Below, in pieces: positions 39,227 through 48,277 of a DNA stretch of 64,000 bases (position 1 is the stretch's first letter; every line of letters begins with the position of its first letter). A model generated the notes under the pieces. It was not told the origin of the DNA. It made no database searches and worked only from the letters and a program-made list of their open reading frames with translations. This stretch comes from Rhodococcus jostii NBRC 16295 (GTDB taxonomy: Bacteria; Actinomycetota; Actinomycetes; Mycobacteriales; Mycobacteriaceae). Made by a program: the position numbers and the translations under genes. The stretch covers positions 1 to 64,000 of the forward strand of contig NZ_BCWY01000040.1 of assembly GCF_001894825.1 (NCBI RefSeq), given 5' to 3'.

Positions 39227-40735
39227 TTAGAGTGCGATGTTGACGGACTTGGTCTGGGTGTACTCGCCGATGGCGCCTTCACCGAGTTCGCGGCCCCATC
39301 CGGACTGCTTGTAGCCGCCGAACGGAAGTGCGGTGTCGAACGCGTTGTGGCAGTTCACCCACACCGTGCCCGCCTTGATCTCGGCCGCCACCTCGTGGGC
39401 GCGGGAGACGTCCCGGGTCCAGACGCTGGCGGCGAGACCGTAGGGGGTGTCGTTGGCCGCGGCACGGATGCCTTCGTCACGGTTGAACGGCACCGCGACG
39501 GCGACCGGTCCGAAGATTTCCTCCTGGTACACGCTGAAGTCCCGGTTCACGTCGACCAGCAGGGTCGGCTCGACGTAGTAACCGGTGTCGCCGTGCCGCC
39601 GGCCGCCGGAGAGCGCGCGGGCACCGTCGGCGAGTCCGGCATCGATGTATCCGGTGACCTTGCCCAGCTGCTCCGCGGAGATCAGCGGTCCGATGTCGTT
39701 GGTGGGGTCGAGGCCCGGTCCGATCTTCTGTGACTTCGCGAAATCGGCTACTCCGGAGGTGAATTCGTCGAAGATCCGGTCCTCGACGAGCAGACGCGTT
39801 CCGGCCGTGCAGGCCTGGCCGTGGTTGAACAGGAACCCACTGGCGACCCCGGGGATCGCGGCTTCGAGGTCGGCGTCGGAGAAGATCACCTGCGGGCTCT
39901 TGCCGCCGAGTTCGAGGGACACCTTCTTCAGGTTCCCCGACGCGGCATTGACGATCTTCTTTCCGACTTCGGTGGATCCGGTGAACGCGACCTTGTCGAC
40001 GTCGTCGTGACTCGACAGCGCCGCGCCGATATCGCCGAAACCGGTGAGCACGTTGAAGACGCCGTCGGGGACGCCGGCCTCGGCGATCACCTCGGCGAGG
40101 AGCAGCGCGGTGAGCGGGGTCTGCTCCGCGGGCTTGAGGATCATGGTGTTCGCGCAGGTCAGCGCCGGGGCCACCTTGAACGCGGCCATCACGAGCGGGA
40201 AGTTCCAGGGGATGATCTGCGCGCACACGCCGACCGGTTCGCGGGTGGTGAAGGCATGGAATCGGGCCCCGGGCGCCCACGGCACCGACACGGGGATGGT
40301 GCGGCCTTCGATCTTGGTGGCCCAGCCTGCGTAGTAGAAGAAGATCTCCGCCGCCCACGTCACGTCGACGGCCTTCGCGACCGCCACGGACTTGCCGTTG
40401 TCGATGGATTCGAGCTGCGCGAACTGATCGGCCCGGGCCAGGATCCCCTCACCGATCTTCCAGAGGATCCGCTGGCGTTCGGCGGGGGTGAGCGAGCGCC
40501 ACGGCCCCGACTCGAAGGCCCGCCGGGCCACCGCCACCGCGCGGTCCACGTCCTCGATGCCGGCGTGCGGGACCGTCGTGATCACCTGTCCGGTGGCGGG
40601 ATCGACCGTCTCGAACGTCCGGCCCGACGCCGAGTCCACCCAGCGGCCGTCGACGAACATGCGCTTCGGCGACGAAACGAAGTCGACGACCCGGGGGTCG
40701 AGTCCGGCTGGGGAGTGAACGACTGCAGTCATCAT
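39227..40735 (-). CDS. Aldehyde dehydrogenase (phenylacetaldehyde dehydrogenase-like)
   Basis: A 502-residue NAD(P)-dependent aldehyde dehydrogenase. The catalytic Cys is in FNHGQACTAGTR and the general base Glu in SLELGGKSP; NAD motif FTGSTEVGKKI and the C-terminal FGGYKQSGWGRELG are complete. It probably oxidises the aldehyde from the amine oxidase to the acid (for example phenylacetaldehyde to phenylacetate). Two adjacent ATGs (40735, 40732) follow AGAGGAC; the first is given. It is transcribed toward the amine oxidase operon but has its own upstream operator cluster. Confidence 0.93.
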   Translation of the reverse strand: MMTAVVHSPAGLDPRVVDFVSSPKRMFVDGRWVDSASGRTFETVDPATGQVITTVPHAGIEDVDRAVAVARRAFESGPWRSLTPAERQRILWKIGEGILARADQFAQLESIDNGKSVAVAKAVDVTWAAEIFFYYAGWATKIEGRTIPVSVPWAPGARFHAFTTREPVGVCAQIIPWNFPLVMAAFKVAPALTCANTMILKPAEQTPLTALLLAEVIAEAGVPDGVFNVLTGFGDIGAALSSHDDVDKVAFTGSTEVGKKIVNAASGNLKKVSLELGGKSPQVIFSDADLEAAIPGVASGFLFNHGQACTAGTRLLVEDRIFDEFTSGVADFAKSQKIGPGLDPTNDIGPLISAEQLGKVTGYIDAGLADGARALSGGRRHGDTGYYVEPTLLVDVNRDFSVYQEEIFGPVAVAVPFNRDEGIRAAANDTPYGLAASVWTRDVSRAHEVAAEIKAGTVWVNCHNAFDTALPFGGYKQSGWGRELGEGAIGEYTQTKSVNIAL

Positions 40736-40897
40736 GTCCTCTTCGATGGGAGTGAATGAATCTGTGATTGAATCCGGCTTCTGCAGAACACGTTTGGCGT
40801 CGATATGCGCTTCGTCGTGCTGCCGCCTGAACCCACGATAAACCCAGAATGTGTCGCCGGTCACTACTAAATCCGGATGGGAATCAGCGGCTGCGGC

Positions 40898-41030
40898 ATT
40901 CTCATTCGACTTTTCCGGCCACAGCGGCGGCGATTCTCATTCGACTTTTCGGGTCGGCCCAGTTGATCCGCCATGCGCGCCGGCGCCGCCTGCGAAATGG
41001 GGAACGTATTCTCCGGCCATTCTCATTCGA
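40898..41030. promoter_or_regulatory. Three ATTCTCATTCGA repeats in the divergent amine-regulon promoter
   Basis: Direct repeats at 40898-40910, 40933-40945 and 41019-41030. The first two continue identically as ATTCTCATTCGACTTTTC and are 35 bp apart. They occupy the 416-bp region between the aldehyde dehydrogenase (40735) and the divergent permease/IclR operon (41152). A -10-like TAGCGT lies at 41080-41085. This is the likely binding array of the IclR protein at 42606. Confidence 0.7.
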
Positions 41031-41151
41031 GGTGATCGAAAATTAATTGCGATCGGCGCATCCCGCTCGCCTCCTGCGCTAGCGTGCAACTCATGCGGCC
41101 CCCGGGTTGATCACCCGCGCGGGCCGGCCAGAAAGTGTGGAGAGCAGGTGC

Positions 41152-42609
41152 GTGGTGTCCGGTACACCGAGAATCAGAAGCAGATCACCGGTCGCCGGTC
41201 TCGAGCGGGCGCGCCTGAGTTTCGTCCAGGTGCTGGGGCAGTCCGTCTCGGCGGTCGCACCGTCGGCCGTGATGGTGACGCTGCCGGCGCTCGTCATCCC
41301 CGACGCGGGCCGGGCCACCATCGCGGTGTTCGTCGCCGCGGCGATTCTGATGACGGCGGTCGGCTACTGTGTCGGACAGTTCGCCACCCGGATGGTGGCG
41401 GTCAGCGGCCTCTACAGCTACATCGTGAAGGGACTCGGGCCGGTGCCCGGTTTCGGCGGCGGCTGGTCGCTGCTCATCGGCTACGCCGCCGCGGCCATGG
41501 CGAGCACGCTCGGTGCCGCGAGCTACCTCGCCGCCCTGCTCGGCCGGGTCGGTCTCCCCACCGGTCCGACCCTCATCGCGGTCCTCGCGGCGATCGTCGG
41601 GCTGCTGGCCCTGCTGCTGATGGTGCGCGGCGTGAAATTGTCGGCGCGGATCATGCTCGCCATCGAGGTGTTCGCGATCGTCGCCGCGTCCGCCGCGCTG
41701 GTAGTCGCGTTCGTCCAGTCGGTGCGCGAGGGCGCGACGGCGTCGGCGGGCGGCGCGAGATCGGGTTCCGCGGTCGGGTTCGCGGTGTTGCTCGCGATCA
41801 CGTCGTTCGTCGGTTTCGAGAGTGCGGGCACGGTGGCACGCGAGGCCCGCAACCCGTTCGTCGCGGTCCCGCGCGCCATCAGGTGGACCCCCATCGCACT
41901 GGGGGTGCTGTACGTGTTCGCGGCTGCCCTGCAGTTGCCGGAACCGGTGCGGCAGGGAGTCGATTCGCTGCCGATCGTCCTCACCCTGCCCGACACGTCC
42001 GGCGCCGGGTCGTCGACGCTGTCGATCGTGATGGAACTCGGCATCACCGCCTCCTGGTTCGCGTGCGTCTTGGGTTCGACGACGGCGCTGTCGCGCACCC
42101 TGTTCGCGATGGGCCGCGAAGGGGTGGTGCCGAGCGTGTTCGGCCGGACCCACCACCGGTTCCACACCCCGCACGTGGCGTTGGCGGTCGCGATGCCGGT
42201 GATCGTCGCCGTGCCCGTCCTCTACCTGTTCGTCAGCGGTTCGAGCCGCGACGTCCTCATCGGGCTGCTCGCCGTCTCCGCGCACGGCTACGTTCTCGCG
42301 TACGTCCTGCTGTGCGTCGCGACGCCGGCGTTTCTCCGGCGGATCGGCGAACTGACCCGGCTTCCGCTGATCATCGGCGTGCTGGCGGCGACGGCGATGG
42401 TCGCCCTGGTCGGGTGGGCGGCGTTCTCGCGAACGTACGTCGCGGGCGCGGCGACCGCGGTCTATGTGCTTCTGATGCTGCTCGGCGCCGCGGTCTTCGC
42501 GATCCGCGCCCGGCGATCCCCCGGAATCGGAGAACGGATGGGTGTGTACGACGAGGCAGTGGCCGAGGACGTGCTGGGCCGGTACCGGCCGTGGGAGGTG
42601 CGCCGGTGA
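41152..42609 (+). CDS. APC-superfamily permease
   Basis: A 485-residue APC permease, the second in the amine regulon, with about 12 helices: LSFVQVLGQSVSAVAPSAVMVTLPALV at helix 1, AVSGLYSYIVKGLGPVPGFGGGWSLLIGYA at helices 2-3 and FVGFESAGTVAREARNPF near residue 225. It differs clearly from the permease at 37525, so the two may import different amines. Start is uncertain: tandem GTGs at 41152 and 41155 follow GGAGAGCAGG; GTG at 41137 is possible. The 3' end overlaps the IclR gene (GTGA). Confidence 0.88.
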   Translation: MVSGTPRIRSRSPVAGLERARLSFVQVLGQSVSAVAPSAVMVTLPALVIPDAGRATIAVFVAAAILMTAVGYCVGQFATRMVAVSGLYSYIVKGLGPVPGFGGGWSLLIGYAAAAMASTLGAASYLAALLGRVGLPTGPTLIAVLAAIVGLLALLLMVRGVKLSARIMLAIEVFAIVAASAALVVAFVQSVREGATASAGGARSGSAVGFAVLLAITSFVGFESAGTVAREARNPFVAVPRAIRWTPIALGVLYVFAAALQLPEPVRQGVDSLPIVLTLPDTSGAGSSTLSIVMELGITASWFACVLGSTTALSRTLFAMGREGVVPSVFGRTHHRFHTPHVALAVAMPVIVAVPVLYLFVSGSSRDVLIGLLAVSAHGYVLAYVLLCVATPAFLRRIGELTRLPLIIGVLAATAMVALVGWAAFSRTYVAGAATAVYVLLMLLGAAVFAIRARRSPGIGERMGVYDEAVAEDVLGRYRPWEVRR

Positions 42610-43361
42610 GCGCCGACGACAGAGCCCTCTCGGGGCGGCAGCCGAAGGCGGTCACCAGCGCCCTGCGGGTGCTCGAGGAGGTGGCCCGCGCCGGCTCGGG
42701 TGTCACCGCGAAGGACATCGCGGCCCGCCTGTCGATGCCGTCCGCGACCACGTACCGGCTGCTCAACATTCTGGTGGGCGAGGGTTATGTGGTCCGGCTC
42801 CCCGACCTGTCCGGGTTCGCGTTGGGCCAGAAGATCGGGATCCTCGTCGACGCCGCGGTCGTGCCCACCGTGTGCGCCGCCGCGCGTGAGGTTCTCGCCG
42901 AATTACGACTGTCGGTGCGGTTCGGGGTCCATCTCTTCTATTTCACCAACGTCGCGGTCCGCACGGCCGAGGCCGACCCCGAATACCCTCCGCCGGAGGA
43001 CGAGGCCTTTCTCAATCAGCACCTGTACGCGTGTGCCGTCGGCAAACTCCTGCTCGCGGAGAAGTCGGAACTCGAATCCGTGATTCCGCGGTGGGAGCCG
43101 CGGGCGTTGACGGCCCGCACCATCGTCGCGCGGAGCGAATTACTCGCGAACCTGGACCTGATCCGCAGCCAGGGTTTCGCGACCCAACTCGCGGAACTCC
43201 GGGACGGTTCGGCGTGCGTCGCCGTACCCGTCCGGTCCGGGACCGGGGCCCTCATCGGCAGCCTGGCGCTGTCGGGGCACGTCGATCACGAACACCTCAT
43301 GCTGCGACATGTGCCTTCGCTCCGCGAGCACGCGGAGCGGCTGGCACCGTTCCTGGCGTAG
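42606..43361 (+). CDS. IclR-family regulator of the amine regulon
   Basis: A 251-residue IclR protein: winged HTH in residues about 12-70 (KAVTSALRVLEEVARAGSGVTAKDIAARLSMPSATTYRLLNILVGEGYV) and a C-terminal effector domain (YACAVGKLLLAE, LTARTIVARSELLANLDLIRSQGFATQLAE). The GTG start overlaps the permease stop by 4 bp. Position in a divergent pair with the aldehyde dehydrogenase, and identical upstream repeats at three promoters, make it the probable regulator of amine uptake and oxidation. Confidence 0.88.
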   Translation: MSADDRALSGRQPKAVTSALRVLEEVARAGSGVTAKDIAARLSMPSATTYRLLNILVGEGYVVRLPDLSGFALGQKIGILVDAAVVPTVCAAAREVLAELRLSVRFGVHLFYFTNVAVRTAEADPEYPPPEDEAFLNQHLYACAVGKLLLAEKSELESVIPRWEPRALTARTIVARSELLANLDLIRSQGFATQLAELRDGSACVAVPVRSGTGALIGSLALSGHVDHEHLMLRHVPSLREHAERLAPFLA

Positions 43362-43456
43362 TCGAACCCATCCGTTCCGACGACAGCGCCGAATGTTCGG
43401 TGGCAGGGGTAGAAGCCTCTGCACCGCAGTCACGTGCCGATCGACAGGGGTCCTCG

Positions 43457-43732
43457 ATGTGTCCGACAACGGCAGACGGCCCGACTCCCGCCGTGGACCG
43501 GCGAGGTCGACCGTCGCTCACCCCCAGAGAGCTCGAAATTCTCCGCCTCTGGGTTCTCGGTGAATCGAAGAAGGCAACGGCGGCCGACCTGGGGATCAGC
43601 CTCGGCACGATCAACACCCACCTGATTCGGATCCGGGCCAAATATGCCCGGCTCGGCCGACCGGTGGCCAACAAGACGGAACTGCTGATCCGCGCCCTCC
43701 AGGACGGAATCGTCACCCTCGGCGAGTTGTGA
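43457..43732 (+). CDS. Small LuxR-type DNA-binding protein
   Basis: A 91-residue protein that is essentially only a LuxR/NarL HTH: LTPRELEILRLWVLGESKKATAADLGISLGTINTHLIRIRAKYARLGRPVANKTELLIRAL. It has no receiver or sensor domain. The form with a long loop after the recognition helix (RIRAKYARLGRPVANKTEL) is seen in actinobacterial orphan LuxR proteins. ATG at 43457 has a modest AGGGG site. Target unknown; a 15-bp palindrome follows the stop codon directly. Confidence 0.8.
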   Translation: MCPTTADGPTPAVDRRGRPSLTPRELEILRLWVLGESKKATAADLGISLGTINTHLIRIRAKYARLGRPVANKTELLIRALQDGIVTLGEL

Positions 43733-43747
43733 ACAGGAAGTTCCTGT
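43733..43747. promoter_or_regulatory. Palindrome ACAGGAA-G-TTCCTGT
   Basis: A perfect 7-bp inverted repeat around one base, starting right after the LuxR-type stop codon and 70 bp before the next gene's GTG. It is too short and loopless for a terminator, so an operator for the downstream gene is more likely. Confidence 0.4.
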
Positions 43748-43817
43748 CACACGGCTGACACCCGCCGATGTCGCTACGCTGGGCACAGGCCGATGCAGTA
43801 AACCTTGGGAGGAAGCG

Positions 43818-44051
43818 GTGGTAGCCGTACAGATACAGGTGGGTGATCTGGTGCAGGCATCCGGTCACGCCGGTCCCTGGCTGGTGGTGGAGATCAGCAA
43901 GGGCTTGGCTTCGCTGCAGCATCCCGACGGACATCGACTCTCGGTCCGGACGACGACCCTGTCTGTGGTGCACAAGGCAACGAGCCCGGCGGGCGAGGTC
44001 GAGCCGGCCGCCGGCGATCAGCCGGGAGACGCGCCCACCCTTTTTGACTAA
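43818..44051 (+). CDS. Small DUF1918-like protein
   Basis: A 77-residue protein beginning VAVQIQVGDLVQASGH and containing a short beta-rich core (WLVVEISKGLASLQHPDGHRLSV), followed by an acidic disordered tail. It resembles the small actinobacterial DUF1918 proteins in opening and size, but the match is weak. GTG at 43818 has GGGAGGAAG at ideal spacing, supporting a real gene. Its tail overlaps the convergent gene at 44048 by 4 bp. No function can be stated. Confidence 0.6.
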   Translation: MVAVQIQVGDLVQASGHAGPWLVVEISKGLASLQHPDGHRLSVRTTTLSVVHKATSPAGEVEPAAGDQPGDAPTLFD

Positions 44052-44662
44052 GTCCTTTTCGACTGGTCGACGATCGTGGTGACGACGGCCGTGGTGGCGG
44101 GTGTCCGCGGTGTGGAACCGAACCCGAATCGGACGGGCGGGGCCACCGGCCGCAGCACGCCGAGGTCTTCGCCGCGCCACGATGCGGCCATACCGGTCAG
44201 TCGCCGCTGATCGATGGCCCCGTAGAACTCACGTCGGCCGTTGCCTGCGGTGCCGCGGGTGCGCACACCCCGGAGCGCGACGCGGGCGATCGGGTCGCTG
44301 ACCGCGCAGAACCACGGTGCGCTCGCGACAGCCACCGGCAGCAGATGCAGCAGTCGCCCGAGCGTCGTGCGGGCGCCGACATCGAAGCGGACGTGCAGGT
44401 CGCCGGCCCGGACCGCCCGGCTGTCGCCCGCCCGCGCGTAGTGGACGGGCGTGATCACCGTCCGGTCGAAGGTGTACGTCGCGGTGACGAAATCTCGGAC
44501 GGCGTCCGACGGTGCGAGGAGCACGCGGTGCCCGTCGGCGAGTTCGACCATCACGTCGGTGAACTCACCGAGCGGCGATCGCGCCCAGTGGCCGACGACG
44601 ATGCGGACGCCCGACCCGGTGCCGAGGCCCGTGATCTCACCGTCGAAACGCCATCGGGTCAT
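44048..44662 (-). CDS. Conserved hypothetical protein coupled to TetR gene
   Basis: A 204-residue soluble protein of unknown function, starting MTRWRFDGEITGLGTGSGVRIVVGHW. It has several predicted beta-strands (DVMVELADGHRVLLAPSDAV, TYTFDRTVITPVHYAR) and one hydrophobic segment near residue 115 (LGRLLHLLPVAVASAPWF). Its ATG overlaps the stop of the TetR gene (ATGA), so it is the last gene of the regulator's transcript. I do not recognise a named family or a catalytic motif. Confidence 0.7.
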   Translation of the reverse strand: MTRWRFDGEITGLGTGSGVRIVVGHWARSPLGEFTDVMVELADGHRVLLAPSDAVRDFVTATYTFDRTVITPVHYARAGDSRAVRAGDLHVRFDVGARTTLGRLLHLLPVAVASAPWFCAVSDPIARVALRGVRTRGTAGNGRREFYGAIDQRRLTGMAASWRGEDLGVLRPVAPPVRFGFGSTPRTPATTAVVTTIVDQSKRT

Positions 44663-45321
44663 CCGGTCAGGTGGCGATACGCGGCGGCACTCGGGTCTGC
44701 CAGCACGGTCCGCAGAATGAATCGTGTTTGCGCCGTGACGTATTGGTCCACGGTGTAGCGGGCCGCGAAGTGCCAGTGTTTGAGGGCCCACCCGTGCGCG
44801 AGCATCATCATGTCGAAGGTGGTGAGGTCGACGTCGAGGTCACTCGCGACGCCCGCGGCGATCGCCGCCACGAGGGCGTCGTGGAGCGGCGTGGACGTCG
44901 CCACCTCGAGTTCCTTGATCCTCTCGCGTCCCTCCGGGTCTAGCGTCCGGCTCTCCCGGTACGTCAGGACGACGGCGTCCAGGTTCTCGTCGACGATCTC
45001 GACGAACCGGCGGAACCCGGCCACCAGCCGCTCGATGGGGTCGGTGCCTGCCGCGTCCATCGCGGGTTCGAGCTGATCACGGAAGGCATCGAGGATGTCG
45101 ACGATCGTGGCGAGGAGGATCTCCTCCTTGCCACCAAAGTACTTGTAGATCAGCCCCACACTCACCTCGGCCTCGTCGGCCAGCGCCTGCATGGACATCT
45201 GATGGAAGCCCGTCCGCTGCATCACGGTGACGGCGGCGTCGAGCACCTGCCGCCGTCGGGAACTGACGCGGACGGCGCGGACCGCTTCGTCGAGTGGAAG
45301 GGCGGACGTGTCCTTCGCCAT
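44659..45321 (-). CDS. TetR-family regulator of the ring-degradation cluster
   Basis: A 220-residue TetR protein: HTH at residues about 20-65 (SSRRRQVLDAAVTVMQRTGFHQMSMQALADEAEVSVGLIYKYFGGKEEIL) and a C-terminal ligand domain with FRRFVEIVDENLDAVVLTYRESRTLDPEGRERIKELE, seen in regulators of acyl-CoA catabolism. ATG at 45321 follows GGAGAGG. A TGAA-N6-TTCA palindrome at 45357-45370 lies in its own promoter, and the same site recurs at two cluster promoters, so it probably autoregulates and represses the cluster until an acyl-CoA binds. Confidence 0.9.
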   Translation of the reverse strand: MAKDTSALPLDEAVRAVRVSSRRRQVLDAAVTVMQRTGFHQMSMQALADEAEVSVGLIYKYFGGKEEILLATIVDILDAFRDQLEPAMDAAGTDPIERLVAGFRRFVEIVDENLDAVVLTYRESRTLDPEGRERIKELEVATSTPLHDALVAAIAAGVASDLDVDLTTFDMMMLAHGWALKHWHFAARYTVDQYVTAQTRFILRTVLADPSAAAYRHLTG

Positions 45322-45356
45322 GACAGATGACCTCTCCTTGCCGGCAGAATCTGCGG

Positions 45357-45370
45357 TGAATGGGTATTCA
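45357..45370. promoter_or_regulatory. TGAA-N6-TTCA operator before the TetR gene
   Basis: TGAATGGGTATTCA, flanked by G and C to give GTGAA..TTCAC. It lies 36-49 bp upstream of the TetR ATG and matches the sites at 49906 and 51174. Confidence 0.65.
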
Positions 45371-45410
45371 CAGTATCTCGCGCTGACCCGGGTCGGCAGT
45401 GCGGCCCGGG

Positions 45411-46553
45411 TCAGATTCCGAGATCCTTCGCGACGATCGTCTTCATGATCTCGGTGGTGCCGCCGTAGATGGTCTGGATCCGCGCGTCCACGAACGCGCG
45501 TGCCACCGCGTACTCCCGCATGTACCCGTACCCGCCGTGCAGTTGCAGGCAGCGGTCGGCGACCCGGACCTGCAGTTCGGTGGTCCACCACTTGAGCCGC
45601 GCGGCCCTGGCCGGGGTCAGCTCGCCGCGGACGTGCTGCCGGATGCAGTCGTCGAGGTACGTCCTGGCCAGGTCGAGTTCCGTCGCGAGTTCGGCGAGAA
45701 CGAACCGGGTGTTCTGGAAACCGGCGATCGGCTGTCCGAAAGCGCTGCGCTCCTTCACGTACTCGAGGGTCTGGACGAGCACCCCCTCGGCGGCCGAGAC
45801 GGCGCCGACGGACAGCGAGAGGCGTTCCTGCGGCAGATTGTGGACCAGCTGATAGAAGCCCTGCCCCTCCTCGCCGAGCAGGTTGGCTACCGGGACGCGC
45901 ATGTCGGTGAACGTCAGTTCGCTCGTGTCCTGGGCGTGCAGTCCGATCTTCTCGAGGTTGCGACCACGGGAGAACCCGGGTGTGTCCGACTCGACTATGA
46001 GCAGCGACAACCCTTTGTGCTTGTCGGCCGACGTGCGGACGGCGACGACGAACAGCGTGCCGTTCTGGCCGTTGGAGATGAACGTCTTGCTGCCGTTCAC
46101 CACGTAGTGGTCGCCGTCGCGCACCGCTGTGGTGCGGATGCCGGTGAGGTCGCTGCCGGTACCCGGCTCCGTCATCGCGATGCCGAGGATCGTCTCCCCG
46201 GTGACGGTCCCGGGCAGCCATCGCGCCTTCTGGTCCGGGGTCGTCATGTCCGTCAGGTACGGCAGCACGACATCGTTCTGGAGCGAGAACGCGATACCCG
46301 CGGCGGCGGCGCCGGCCCGGTTGACCTCGTCGACGACGATCGCGTTGTAGCGGAAGTCCTCGACTCCGGGGCCGCCGTACGCTTCGGGAACCGAGAAGCC
46401 GAGCAGCCCACGCTTACCCGCTTCGGTGAACAACGCCGGGTCGAGGCAGCTGTCGTTCTCCCACTGCTCGTGGTGCGGAACGATCCGCTCGCGCACGAAG
46501 CTGCGGACGCTGTCCCGGAACTGATGGTGTTCGGACTCGTAGCCGATGGTCAT
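45411..46553 (-). CDS. Acyl-CoA dehydrogenase (long-chain/isovaleryl subtype)
   Basis: A 380-residue FAD acyl-CoA dehydrogenase with GIAMTEPGTGSDL and FISNGQNG flavin motifs and the C-terminal LQLHGGYGYMREY. The canonical catalytic Glu position reads IYGGTTEIM (Gly), while a Glu occurs in the helix-G position (SAAEGVLV), the placement used by long-chain and isovaleryl-CoA dehydrogenases. In this cluster it probably performs one of the two ring desaturations or a later ring-opened step. ATG at 46553 follows CAGGAGA. Confidence 0.9.
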   Translation of the reverse strand: MTIGYESEHHQFRDSVRSFVRERIVPHHEQWENDSCLDPALFTEAGKRGLLGFSVPEAYGGPGVEDFRYNAIVVDEVNRAGAAAAGIAFSLQNDVVLPYLTDMTTPDQKARWLPGTVTGETILGIAMTEPGTGSDLTGIRTTAVRDGDHYVVNGSKTFISNGQNGTLFVVAVRTSADKHKGLSLLIVESDTPGFSRGRNLEKIGLHAQDTSELTFTDMRVPVANLLGEEGQGFYQLVHNLPQERLSLSVGAVSAAEGVLVQTLEYVKERSAFGQPIAGFQNTRFVLAELATELDLARTYLDDCIRQHVRGELTPARAARLKWWTTELQVRVADRCLQLHGGYGYMREYAVARAFVDARIQTIYGGTTEIMKTIVAKDLGI

Positions 46554-46572
46554 GGTGTTCGTCTCCTGTCCT

Positions 46573-48252
46573 TTACGAGCCGACGGTCTGGGATCCGCGG
46601 GCACTCGGGACGACGAATGCCCCGCTCTCGAACTCCCTGCGCGCGGTGTCGGTGGCCTTGTAGTGCAGCTTCTTTCCCGTCGCCGACACCGGAAGCGAGT
46701 CGACGAAGCGGTAGGCGCGGGGGCGCTTGAACTGCGACAGCATCGGGTGGCGGCGGCAGAAATCGTCCAGTTCGTCCGCGGTCGGGGCCGGCGCGGTGGT
46801 GACGACGTAGGCGACGACGACCTGACCCCACTTGTCGTCCGGAACGCCGACCACCAGCGAATCGGTGACCGATGGGTGCCCGCCCAGCGCTTCCTCGATC
46901 TGCACCGGGTGAACGTTCTCACCGCCGGACAGGAGCATGTCGTCCTTGCGTCCGACGATCGTCACGAACTCCTTGTCGTCCCAGGTGGCGAGGTCGCCGA
47001 TGTGCAGCCAGCCGTCGCGGAACTTCTGCTTCTCCTGCTGCGGCGCATCGAAGTACGCGACCGCGCCTTTCGGGGAGCGCACGATGACCTCACCGATCTC
47101 GGAGCCGTCCTTGGCGACCGTCTCATGGGCGTCGGCGAGGCGGTCGTCGAACAGCTTGACCACGGCGACGTCGTCGTCGATGCAGGCCCGTCCCGCTGTC
47201 CCGGCCTTCTCCGGCAGGTCGGCGGGCCGGAGGAAAGTGTTCCAGAATCCTTCGGTGCTTCCGTAACCGTTGAAGATGCGGGGATTCAGGACCTTCTGGT
47301 AGCGCAGTGCGGCGTCCCGCTCGAGGGGCGCACCCATGGTCACGATTCCTTTGAGGCTCGACAGGTCTCGGGGTTTCTCCTCCTGGGCGCGCGCGAGCAT
47401 CGCCAGGTTGGTCGGAGCGCCGATCAGGAACGTCAGCCCGTGCTCCTCGACGTAGTCGAGGGTGACCTCGGCGTCGAAGCTGCGCATCGGCAGCAGCGAG
47501 GCGCCGAGGTAGAACGTGGGATTCGGTCCGGCGCAGTACAGTCCGCCGCGATGGAACCATGGGGTCATGTTCAGCGTCTTGTCCTCGGCGGACAGCGGGA
47601 AGTGCATGATCACGTCGTGAGCGCTGAAGATCTCGATCATGCTGTTGAGCGGGACCCCCTTGGGCATGCCGGTGGTTCCCGACGTGAACAGCCGCGTGGT
47701 TTCGTCCCACACCGTGCGCGTCACCTCCGGCGGCGACGCCGACTCGGCCACGAGTTCGTCGAATCGGATCACCTCGCAGCCGCTTCCCTGCAGGGGTTCT
47801 CCCGGACCGACGGCGACGACGAGAGCGGGCTTGTGCGTGGAGCGCGCCAACGCGTCCCGCACCATGTCACCGATCTCGGTGTCGTAGACGAACACCGTGG
47901 GACGGTTGGCGTCGAGGATGAAGGCCGTCTCGCCGGGTGCGAGCCGGAAGTTCATCGGGGATCCGACTGCGCCGCAGGCCTGCCCGGCCAGGTACAGCTG
48001 GGCGAACTCGGGACCGTTGAACAACTGGTACGACACGACGGCGCCCGGTGTGACGCCGGCCCGGGCGAGCCCGGTGGCGAGCCGGTCCACGCGATCACCG
48101 AGTTCGGCGTACGTCCAGCTCTCGCCGGTCGACGGGGACTGCATCGCGAGTCGATCGGCGTACCGGTGCGTGTTGCGCCGGAAGCCGTTCAGATAGGTGA
48201 AGTCGTGCTCGAAGTACTGACGATAGGCGTGGGCATCGTATGTGTACATCAT
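46573..48252 (-). CDS. aliA: Acyl-CoA synthetase, probable cyclohexanecarboxylate-CoA ligase
   Basis: A 559-residue AMP-forming ligase. The P-loop is RLFTSGTTGMPKGVP (residues about 180-195), the adenylate motif IFNGYGSTEGFWNT, the hinge region GWLHIGDLATWDDKEFVTIVGRKDD and the C-terminal lysine motif SATGKKLHYKA. It activates the substrate acid to its CoA thioester. The assignment to cyclohexanecarboxylate rests on the neighbouring BadI and BadH-like genes, not on specificity residues. Tandem ATGs follow GGAGGACTC. It lies 20 bp from the SDR-side and acyl-CoA dehydrogenase genes, in one operon. Confidence 0.85.
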   Translation of the reverse strand: MMYTYDAHAYRQYFEHDFTYLNGFRRNTHRYADRLAMQSPSTGESWTYAELGDRVDRLATGLARAGVTPGAVVSYQLFNGPEFAQLYLAGQACGAVGSPMNFRLAPGETAFILDANRPTVFVYDTEIGDMVRDALARSTHKPALVVAVGPGEPLQGSGCEVIRFDELVAESASPPEVTRTVWDETTRLFTSGTTGMPKGVPLNSMIEIFSAHDVIMHFPLSAEDKTLNMTPWFHRGGLYCAGPNPTFYLGASLLPMRSFDAEVTLDYVEEHGLTFLIGAPTNLAMLARAQEEKPRDLSSLKGIVTMGAPLERDAALRYQKVLNPRIFNGYGSTEGFWNTFLRPADLPEKAGTAGRACIDDDVAVVKLFDDRLADAHETVAKDGSEIGEVIVRSPKGAVAYFDAPQQEKQKFRDGWLHIGDLATWDDKEFVTIVGRKDDMLLSGGENVHPVQIEEALGGHPSVTDSLVVGVPDDKWGQVVVAYVVTTAPAPTADELDDFCRRHPMLSQFKRPRAYRFVDSLPVSATGKKLHYKATDTARREFESGAFVVPSARGSQTVGS

Positions 48253-48277
48253 GATGAGTCCTCCGTCCCGGTGCCGG

